From an uncultured Muribaculaceae bacterium (GTDB taxonomy: Bacteria > Bacteroidota > Bacteroidia > Bacteroidales > Muribaculaceae), in NCBI GenBank assembly GCA_904502025.1, contig CAJGDJ010000047.1:1-13160 (forward strand): a stretch of 13,160 nt of DNA, read 5' to 3'. Numbering within the stretch: position 1 is the stretch's first letter; every line of letters starts with the position of its first letter. A program made the position numbers and the translations under genes. Of the stretch, positions 7,580-13,160 are shown in pieces. Below the pieces are notes generated by a model. It made no database searches and was not told where the DNA came from. It worked only from the letters and a program-made list of their open reading frames with translations.

Positions 7580-7598
7580 ATTTAGATTGGTTCTAAAT
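7580..7598. promoter_or_regulatory. 19-bp palindrome, candidate metal-repressor operator for feoAB
   Basis: ATTTAGA (7580-7586), spacer TTGGT, then TCTAAAT (7592-7598) is a perfect 7-5-7 inverted repeat. It lies about 40 bp upstream of the feoAB -7 box. Ferrous-iron uptake genes are typically repressed by Fur or DtxR/MntR-family proteins that bind 15-21-bp AT-rich palindromes. The half-site extension GTTCTAAAT (7590-7598) recurs in opposite orientation as ATTTAGAAC at 7441-7449. The regulator is not encoded here; its identity is an inference. Confidence 0.4.
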
Positions 7599-7637
7599 AA
7601 ATAGTGTAAATTTCTTCTTAATTAGCGATTTTTTTCG

Positions 7638-7645
7638 GATATTTG
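7638..7645 (+). promoter_or_regulatory. -7-like promoter box (GATATTTG) of feoAB
   Basis: GATATTTG matches TAnnTTTG except at the first position and is followed by C, as in many Bacteroidetes promoters. It ends 21 nt before the ATG at 7667. An in-frame TTG at 7643 falls inside the box and so cannot be the start of a transcript made here. Confidence 0.5.
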
Positions 7646-7666
7646 CAGACTCAAAACATCATAACA

Positions 7667-10063
7667 ATGAGATTGTCGGAATTAAAACCGGGAGAATCGG
7701 GCATAATTGTAAAGATTCTTGGTCATGGAGCTTTTCGAAAGCGTGTGATTGAGATGGGTTTTGTGAGAGGTCGCAAAATCACAGCTCTCATGAGTGCTCC
7801 ACTAAACGACCCGGTAAAATATACATTAATGGGCTACGAGGTGTCGCTACGATTGAGCGAGGCTCACCTTGTGGAGATTATTCCCATTGCCGATGCTGAT
7901 AAAGTTGCTGACATCACTCATCTTGATGTAATAGATGAAACCGATGAGTATTCTACCCAATTTCGTGGCATGCAACGCACGATAAATGTGGCACTTATTG
8001 GTAACCCAAATTGTGGAAAAACCTCATTGTTTAATATTGCGGCCGGCACTCATGAGCATGTGGGCAATTATAGTGGCGTTACAGTTGATGCCAAAAGGAG
8101 TCAGTTTGAGTATGGGGAATATAAGTTTAATATTGTAGATCTCCCCGGCACATATTCACTTTCTGCATATACTCCCGAAGAGCTTTATGTGCGTCGTTAC
8201 CTCAAAGATGAAATTCCCGATGTTATTATAAACGTTGTAGATGCGTCAAATCTTGAGCGTAATTTATTTCTTACGACCGAACTAATCGACATGGATCGAA
8301 GCATGGTTATTGCGTTGAATATGTATGACGAACTGAAACGTTCAGGTAACGAACTTGATTATGCAATGCTTGGCAATATGATAGGCGTGCCTATTGTTCC
8401 CACAGTATCAAAATCGGGAAAAGGAATCAATCAGCTCTTCGAGAAAGTGATTGAGGTGTATGAGGGGCGTAACGAAACAGTGCGACATATACACGTGAGC
8501 CTCGGAAGTGATATTGAAATGAGTGTTAATCAGCTCAAAAATGAGTTGAAGAAAGACCATCATGTGGGGCAGCATTTCTCACCACGTTACCTTGCCATTA
8601 AGCTACTTGAGCGTGATAGTGAGGTGGAGAATATGCTAAAAGTATCGCCCGAATACGATCGAATTATAGCATTGCGTAATCGCGAATTGAAACGCATAGA
8701 GTTGTTGAGAGAGGAAGATGTAACATCGTTAATTGCTAATCAAAAATATGGTTTTATTGCAGGAGCATTGGCTGAAACAATGACCGAAAACGAGAAAGAT
8801 GTTACACGCAATACCCGCATAATCGACGCATTTGTTACCAATCGCTTGTTTGGTTTCCCGATATTTTTGCTCATTATGTTTGCTATCTTTTGGGCAACGT
8901 TTGAGGTGGGAGCTTATCCTATGCATTGGATTGAATTGGGAGTTAGTTGGCTGTCATCGGTAGTTGATGGCATTATGCCGGCAGGACCCTTGAAAGACTT
9001 GATAGCTGATGGTGTGATAGGTGGTGTGGGTGGCGTAATCGTTTTCTTGCCTAATATTTTGATTCTCTTTTTCTGTATCTCCTTCATGGAAGATTCGGGC
9101 TATATGGCACGTGCTGCCTTTATCATGGACAAACTGATGCATCGCATAGGTTTGCATGGCAAATCATTTATTCCATTGGTAATGGGATTTGGGTGTAATG
9201 TTCCTGCCATTATTGCTTCAAGGACAATCGAGAGCCGTAGCAGCAGGTTGATAACGATATTGATAAATCCCTTTATGTCATGTTCGGCTCGACTACCTAT
9301 ATATGTGCTGTTTGTGTCAACATTCTTTCGCGAATATGCAGCAATAGCATTCTTCTCAATGTATTTCTTGGGAATATTGGTAGCAATAATTACAGCTAAA
9401 ATGTTGAGGAAATTCTATTTCAAAGCCGATGAAACGCCATTTGTTATGGAGTTGCCCCCATATCGTATGCCATCAATGAAAATGTCATTGAGCCACACAT
9501 GGAGCAAGGGGCAGCAATATCTAAAGAAAATGGGTGGCATTATCCTTTTTGCAAGTATCATTGTGTGGGCATTGAACTATTTCCCCATGCACAATGAAAT
9601 GACTGAACATCAAACGGGTGTAATTCAAGATGAAGCAACGATTAATCCGGCAACAGATTCATATCTTGAAATGATGGGTAAGGCTATTAATCCTGTTCTT
9701 GAACCACTCGGATTTCATTGGCGTGCATCGGTGGCGGCTATAGCCGGTTTGCCTGCAAAAGAGATTGTTGTTTCAACATTGGGAGTTCTTTATTCCGACT
9801 TTGGAGAAGAAGATATGACCGACGCTTCACTGTCGGCACATCTCAAAGCTCTTTCGCCTACAACCGGAGAGCCTGACTTTACTAGTGCATCAGCATTGAG
9901 TTTTATGGTGTTTATTTTGTTGTATTGTCCTTGTATTGCCTCAATCACAGCAATAGTGAAAGAAACCGGCAGTTGGAAATATGGTGCATTTGCTGTGGTG
10001 TATAACACAACAGTTGCATGGATAGCAGCCTTTATTGTTTATCAGATTGCGATGCTATTCTAA
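7667..10063 (+). CDS. feoB: Fused FeoA-FeoB ferrous iron transporter
   Basis: This is the inner-membrane Fe(II) uptake system, with FeoA fused to FeoB in one 798-aa chain as is common in Bacteroidetes. Residues 1 to about 75 are an SH3-like FeoA domain (LSELKPGESG...KRVIEMGF...). The G domain follows: G1 GNPNCGKT (112-119), G2 around 134-140, G3 DLPG (158-161), G4 NMYD (218-221) and G5 near TVSKSGKG (246-253). A helical cytosolic region leads to the membrane part from about residue 385. The Gate motifs show Cys510 in GFGCNVPAI, Cys539 in SCSARLPIY, and Cys754/Cys756 in YCPCIAS, candidates for iron handling. I chose ATG 7667, which begins MRLSELKPGE. No separate FeoC is seen. The last 9 bases overlap the mutS2 end on the other strand. 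Confidence 0.96.
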   Translation: MRLSELKPGESGIIVKILGHGAFRKRVIEMGFVRGRKITALMSAPLNDPVKYTLMGYEVSLRLSEAHLVEIIPIADADKVADITHLDVIDETDEYSTQFRGMQRTINVALIGNPNCGKTSLFNIAAGTHEHVGNYSGVTVDAKRSQFEYGEYKFNIVDLPGTYSLSAYTPEELYVRRYLKDEIPDVIINVVDASNLERNLFLTTELIDMDRSMVIALNMYDELKRSGNELDYAMLGNMIGVPIVPTVSKSGKGINQLFEKVIEVYEGRNETVRHIHVSLGSDIEMSVNQLKNELKKDHHVGQHFSPRYLAIKLLERDSEVENMLKVSPEYDRIIALRNRELKRIELLREEDVTSLIANQKYGFIAGALAETMTENEKDVTRNTRIIDAFVTNRLFGFPIFLLIMFAIFWATFEVGAYPMHWIELGVSWLSSVVDGIMPAGPLKDLIADGVIGGVGGVIVFLPNILILFFCISFMEDSGYMARAAFIMDKLMHRIGLHGKSFIPLVMGFGCNVPAIIASRTIESRSSRLITILINPFMSCSARLPIYVLFVSTFFREYAAIAFFSMYFLGILVAIITAKMLRKFYFKADETPFVMELPPYRMPSMKMSLSHTWSKGQQYLKKMGGIILFASIIVWALNYFPMHNEMTEHQTGVIQDEATINPATDSYLEMMGKAINPVLEPLGFHWRASVAAIAGLPAKEIVVSTLGVLYSDFGEEDMTDASLSAHLKALSPTTGEPDFTSASALSFMVFILLYCPCIASITAIVKETGSWKYGAFAVVYNTTVAWIAAFIVYQIAMLF

Positions 10064-12505
10064 TACAACTACGGTAATACCTGCACCTCCGAGCTGCACA
10101 TGTTCATCGCGATAAGATTTCACTTCATTTACCGAGTCGAGATATTGACGAATATATTGACGCAATGCACCTGTGCCTGTTCCGTGAAGTATTCTTACTT
10201 GTTTGATGCTAAATTGAATCGCATCGTCAATAAAGTATGTAATTGCTTGCACTGCTTCATCAACACGCATTCCTCTCACATCAATCTCTTGCTTAAAATT
10301 TAATTGACGTTCACGCAATTTGTCAGTTGTAGATGCACTTACAAATGAAGCCTTTTTTGCTCCCGACTGAGGTTGTGCAATGGTGCGTTTTAATCTGTCA
10401 AGTTTTACAGTGGTTTTCAGTACGCCAAATGCCACAAGAGCATTTTTACCATTGATTTCCATAACTGTTCCAACGGTTGATTGTCCGTCCATCTTCACAT
10501 TATCGCCCACCGATATAGGTTCCGATTCCTTTTTGTGTTGTGAAGTTTGTTTGTTTTTACTTTTGGGTGCTTTTTTGAGCAAATGATGCTCATTTTTATC
10601 GTTTCCCTCTTTGGTCAACAGCTTCTTCTCCTCTTGGAGGCGGCGGCGAGCCTCGATAGTACGTTCTTTTTCGGCTTGAGCTTGTTTTATCTCATGGATA
10701 GTACGCTCGATTGAAGCGTTACTGCTATCGAGAATGCGTCGAGCCTCATCACGTGCTTCGCTGATGATTTCACGACGTTTTTCACGAAGTTGAGTTGCGT
10801 CGTTCTCGTATTGTTCGAGCAGATGTTCGAGTTTTTTCTCTTTTTGGCGAATGGCTGTTCGCTTATTTTCCCAATAGCGTTTGTCGCGAGTGATGTCGAG
10901 CAGATATTTGTCGAGGTTGATGTAATCGCTACCCACAATTTCTTCAGCATTGGCAATAATTTCGCTTGGCAAACCAATTTTCTTGGCAATTTCAACAGCA
11001 AATGAGCTGCCGGGATTGCCTATCGACAATTTGAATAGTGGTTGCATCAAATGTCGGTCATAAAGCATTGAACCATTTATGAGTCCGGGAGTATCTTCGG
11101 CAAAATGTTTAAGATTTTGATAGTGAGTTGTAATCACACCCCACATCTCTTTGTCGTTAAACACTTTGAGGATTGCTTGTGCTATTGCTCCACCTATTTG
11201 AGGTTCTGTACCTCCTCCAAATTCGTCAATCAGCACCAATGTTGATTTGCGGCCTTTGGCAATGAAATGTTTCATGTTTTTCAGGTGAGAGCTATATGTA
11301 CTCAAATCATCTTCGAGCGATTGGTCGTCGCCAATGTCAATGAAAATATCGTCAAAAATACCTATATGAGAGTTTTCATATAGAGGTGGAAGCAATCCAC
11401 ATTGTGCCATATACTGAACAGTGCCAACCGTTTTGAGGCACACAGATTTACCTCCGGCATTAGGACCTGAAATTATCAATAATCGGTTTTCGGGAGTTAG
11501 AGTAATGTCAAGTGGCACAATCTCTATCCCTTGTCGGGCAAGTGATTGTAACAAAACGGGGTGGCAAGCGTGATACCATTCCATTTCGGGGTTGTCGCTC
11601 AACGATGGCAGCTCGCCACCAATCTCTTGAGCAAACATTGCTTTGGCGTGAATGAAATCAAATTCGCCAAGAATAGCGTAACTCACAAGCATTTCATCAA
11701 CAAGTGGACGCATCTCGTCGGCAACGAGAGTGAGTATTCGTGTTATCTCACGACGCTCGTCCATTTGTAATTCACGCACACGGTTATTTGCTTCGACTAT
11801 TTCGGCAGGCTCGATAAATACAGTTTTCCCCGATGCCGATTCGTCATGCACAATGCCATTTATTTTGCGTTTATACATTGGCGATACAGGTATTACCAAT
11901 CGGCCATCACGCACCGATGGAGTAGTGTCCCCCTCGATATATCCCTCTTTTGTGGCACGCGAAATCACTCGACGCATTGCTGCGTTGATTGTTCCGGTCA
12001 TAGCCGAAAGTGCTCGGCGTATCTCGGCAAGTTCAGGACTTGCATTATCTTTTACATTCCCAAATCTATCGACAACACGGTCAATGGTTGAAACGATGTA
12101 AGGAAATACGATAAGCGTTTGAGAAAGGGTATCGAGAGTGGGATAGGGGCTTATGCCATCTTCGTTGCGATGATGCGAGAAAAACGATGACACGGCAGCC
12201 ATTGTGGCGAGTGATTGGCGAATGCGTAGCAAATCGGGAGCGGAAATAAATGTCCCGGGCACACGCAATTTGCGAAGTTGCTCATTTGCATCATGAATAT
12301 TTTCAAGAGGGATAGTCTCATCTCCTGCGATGATTGTTTTCATCTCACTTGTTGAGGTTAGCAATCGCTTCACTACATCATAATCGGTAGAAAAAGCCAT
12401 CTCTCGGCAATATTCACTGCCAAGAGTAGAACTACAATGACTTGCCACCATGTCACGCACAGCAGCAAAACCTATCTTCTTCTCAAAACTATCGGGATAA
12501 ATCAT
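10055..12505 (-). CDS. mutS2: Endonuclease MutS2 (MutS-like ATPase with C-terminal Smr domain)
   Basis: MutS2 is a MutS homologue without mismatch-recognition domains. It is linked to suppression of homologous recombination and, in some bacteria, to rescue of collided ribosomes. The 816-aa product has the core/clamp region (about 1-330), Walker A SGPNAGGKS (346-354), the MutS signature DDQSLEDDLSTYSSHL (393-408) and Walker B TLVLIDEF (422-429). A long charged coiled coil covers roughly 545-640. A basic linker and KOW-like segment (about 665-710) precede the Smr nuclease domain (about 735-816), with IDVRG (741-745) and HGTGTGALR (774-782). The start MIYPDSFEKKIGF appears family-typical. It is convergent with feoAB, and the two reading frames overlap by 9 bp at their 3' ends. 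Confidence 0.96.
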   Translation of the reverse strand: MIYPDSFEKKIGFAAVRDMVASHCSSTLGSEYCREMAFSTDYDVVKRLLTSTSEMKTIIAGDETIPLENIHDANEQLRKLRVPGTFISAPDLLRIRQSLATMAAVSSFFSHHRNEDGISPYPTLDTLSQTLIVFPYIVSTIDRVVDRFGNVKDNASPELAEIRRALSAMTGTINAAMRRVISRATKEGYIEGDTTPSVRDGRLVIPVSPMYKRKINGIVHDESASGKTVFIEPAEIVEANNRVRELQMDERREITRILTLVADEMRPLVDEMLVSYAILGEFDFIHAKAMFAQEIGGELPSLSDNPEMEWYHACHPVLLQSLARQGIEIVPLDITLTPENRLLIISGPNAGGKSVCLKTVGTVQYMAQCGLLPPLYENSHIGIFDDIFIDIGDDQSLEDDLSTYSSHLKNMKHFIAKGRKSTLVLIDEFGGGTEPQIGGAIAQAILKVFNDKEMWGVITTHYQNLKHFAEDTPGLINGSMLYDRHLMQPLFKLSIGNPGSSFAVEIAKKIGLPSEIIANAEEIVGSDYINLDKYLLDITRDKRYWENKRTAIRQKEKKLEHLLEQYENDATQLREKRREIISEARDEARRILDSSNASIERTIHEIKQAQAEKERTIEARRRLQEEKKLLTKEGNDKNEHHLLKKAPKSKNKQTSQHKKESEPISVGDNVKMDGQSTVGTVMEINGKNALVAFGVLKTTVKLDRLKRTIAQPQSGAKKASFVSASTTDKLRERQLNFKQEIDVRGMRVDEAVQAITYFIDDAIQFSIKQVRILHGTGTGALRQYIRQYLDSVNEVKSYRDEHVQLGGAGITVVVLE

Positions 12506-12509
12506 ACTG

Positions 12510-12517
12510 CAAAGTTA
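12510..12517 (-). promoter_or_regulatory. -7 promoter box (TAACTTTG) of mutS2, implying a leaderless mRNA
   Basis: The minus strand reads TAACTTTG-CAGT-ATG: a perfect TAnnTTTG box with only 4 nt before the mutS2 start codon. Since the transcription start in this promoter class lies a few bases after the box, the mRNA probably begins at or within a base or two of the ATG. Confidence 0.55.
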
Positions 12518-12634
12518 CTACTATTTTTATGATTTTAAGAATATCAAAATAGAAAATAAAATCAGGTTATTTTGAAAATTTAGGCTAATTAAATAAAACA
12601 TCTCTGTTTTCTTTTATTTTCCCTTTTTAATTCT

Positions 12635-12642
12635 TACTTTTG
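12635..12642 (+). promoter_or_regulatory. -7 promoter box (TACTTTTG) of the structured RNA/leader
   Basis: TACTTTTG is a perfect TAnnTTTG match followed by C. It would place the transcription start near 12647-12650, immediately before the GTGGG arm of the closing stem at 12653. The sequence upstream is T-rich, with no clear -33 TTTG. Confidence 0.6.
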
Positions 12643-12646
12643 CATC

Positions 12647-12905
12647 AATCTTGTGGGTGGCAGAGTGTTGCCCTCCCCATTGGAGACATATTAGTGAAAG
12701 CGTTTTCAGCTTTATCCTATCAAAGAAAATCGCCAATTTTCATCAACCGAAGGATTAAGCGGTCATAAAACGCCTATGCGTGCCTATACTCACCCCATAG
12801 GTAGGGTGCATTATATAGGTATGGCGTGGGGTGGGCTGTTTATTTCGGTTAGGGCGTTTGGCGATGCCTCTTTGATGATAAACTGAGCAGTATCCCACGT
12901 TTTTG
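12647..12905 (+). ncRNA. Candidate structured RNA (stand-alone ncRNA or long 5' leader)
   Basis: About 255 nt start just after a perfect -7 box and end at a T tract (12900-12904). A closing stem GTGGG (12653-12657) pairs with CCCAC (12894-12898). Small hairpins follow: GGCA/TGCC (12659-12662 with 12669-12672), CTCC/GGAG (12673-12676 with 12682-12685) and AAAGC/GCTTT (12697-12701 with 12709-12713). A long rod comes next: ATCAAAG (12719-12725) with CTTTGAT (12870-12876), ATCGCCAA (12729-12736) with TTGGCGAT (12858-12865), and AACCGAA (12745-12751) with TTCGGTT (12844-12850). At its tip is an arm using ACGCC/GGCGT (12770-12774 with 12823-12827) and two CCTAT/ATAGG pairings. A rod with bubbles resembles 6S RNA, but I do not recognise the sequence. 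It matches no RNase P RNA, tmRNA or cobalamin riboswitch landmark I know. Confidence 0.5.
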
Positions 12906-12939
12906 CATTTTATAGATCAAAAAAATATTAATCGCCAAA
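12857..12939 (+). promoter_or_regulatory. Alternative hairpin competing with the RNA rod, upstream of the last gene
   Basis: TTTGGCGAT (12857-12865) and TTTGAT (12871-12876) can pair with a second, downstream copy of their partner: ATCAAA (12916-12921) and ATCGCCAAA (12931-12939). This gives 9 + 6 perfect base pairs around a 39-nt loop. The same central strand also forms the rod with 12719-12736 (8 + 7 bp), so the two folds exclude each other. The downstream arm ends 38 nt before the ATG at 12978. No T tract follows it, so it is not an intrinsic terminator. Confidence 0.4.
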
Positions 12940-12977
12940 TCAGGGGATACAGGAGGCACACAAAACAAGAAAAGTTT

Positions 12978-13160
12978 ATGAGGAAATTTATTACCTTAAT
13001 TCTTTTGTCTGTTGCCATCGTGGCGATGGCCGACACACCGAAGTATCTCACTCTACATGGAGGAGGAAAAGTTAAATCCTATTCAATCGGCGACATTCGC
13101 AAGATAACCTTTGGCAAACAAACCGCCAATAATCTTGAAGTGTATCTGAAAAGTAATCCC
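12978..13160 (+). CDS. Secreted protein of unknown function, 5' part only
   Basis: The reading frame starts at ATG 12978 and runs open to the window edge (61 codons). The first 18 residues, MRKFITLILLSVAIVAMA, form a clear Sec signal peptide, probably cleaved before Asp19. The mature start reads DTPKYLTLHGGGKVKSYS, then IGDIRKITFGK. This short strand pattern ending in a D-I-x-K-I-T-F-type motif is one I associate with the N-termini of many uncharacterised secreted Bacteroidetes proteins, where it precedes varied C-terminal domains. The rest is missing, so no function can be given. GGAGG at 12951-12955 is too far from the start to act as a normal ribosome binding site. The gene follows the structured RNA and may be controlled by it. 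Confidence 0.75.
   Translation, partial: MRKFITLILLSVAIVAMADTPKYLTLHGGGKVKSYSIGDIRKITFGKQTANNLEVYLKSNP

Noticed and set aside
152..12801. The 13-mer CCTATGGGGTGAG at 152-164 is the exact reverse complement of 12789-12801, near opposite ends of the window, like terminal inverted repeats.
   Set aside because: A handful of 13-bp inverted matches is expected by chance among all pairs of positions in 13 kb, the flanks do not match, and the genes between are housekeeping rather than cargo of a mobile element.
12653..12904. The closing stem plus T tract as a simple intrinsic terminator of an upstream plus-strand gene.
   Set aside because: The two arms are about 240 nt apart with large structure between them, and no plus-strand gene lies upstream within reach.
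12647..12977. Cobalamin riboswitch, TPP riboswitch, RNase P RNA or tmRNA as the identity of the structured region.
   Set aside because: I looked for conserved landmarks (GCCACTG, CTGAGA, GAGGAAAGTCC, a TTCGAC-containing tRNA-like end) and found none.

Overview
The window looks like a chromosomal segment of a Bacteroidales bacterium, possibly Muribaculaceae-like (the family is an inference). The DNA is AT-rich. Starts lack Shine-Dalgarno sequences, and five perfect TAnnTTTG boxes, the Bacteroidetes sigma-ABfr -7 element, sit upstream of genes on the expected strand. The gene content also fits: an in-frame FeoA-FeoB fusion, an rsfS-ftsH pair, a MutS2 beginning MIYPDSFEKKIGF, a BamA-type barrel without POTRA domains, and a secreted protein with an SYSIGDIRKITFG segment.

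Layout, left to right. 1-287 is non-coding, with hairpins and an unusually open stretch. 323-781 (+) is a Bcp-type peroxiredoxin that converges through a likely bidirectional terminator on a BamA-like outer-membrane barrel (845-2137, -). Upstream of the barrel on the same strand are ftsH (2234-4312) and rsfS (4334-4693), read from one promoter at 4724-4731. A LolC/E-type ABC permease (4831-6096) and a class I/II aminotransferase (6096-7295) form a second minus-strand operon with a one-base stop/start overlap. A 371-bp divergent intergenic region (7296-7666) separates it from feoAB (7667-10063, +) and carries a 19-bp palindrome that could be a metal-repressor operator. feoAB and mutS2 (10055-12505, -) converge and overlap by 9 bp. 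mutS2 has its -7 box only 4 nt before the ATG, which suggests a leaderless mRNA. The last 655 bp hold a perfect -7 box, a highly structured RNA of about 250 nt, and the first 61 codons of a secreted protein cut by the window edge.

Most of the window is housekeeping: peroxide detoxification, membrane-protein quality control, ribosome silencing, lipoprotein export, ferrous iron uptake and MutS2. The least explained and most interesting part is 12635-12977. There a central element (12857-12876) can pair with either an upstream copy (12719-12736) or a downstream copy (12916-12939) of the same motif, giving two mutually exclusive long stems. This could be a stand-alone structured RNA (6S-like or new) or a switch-like leader of the secreted-protein gene. 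No mobile element, CRISPR array, tRNA or rRNA was recognised.
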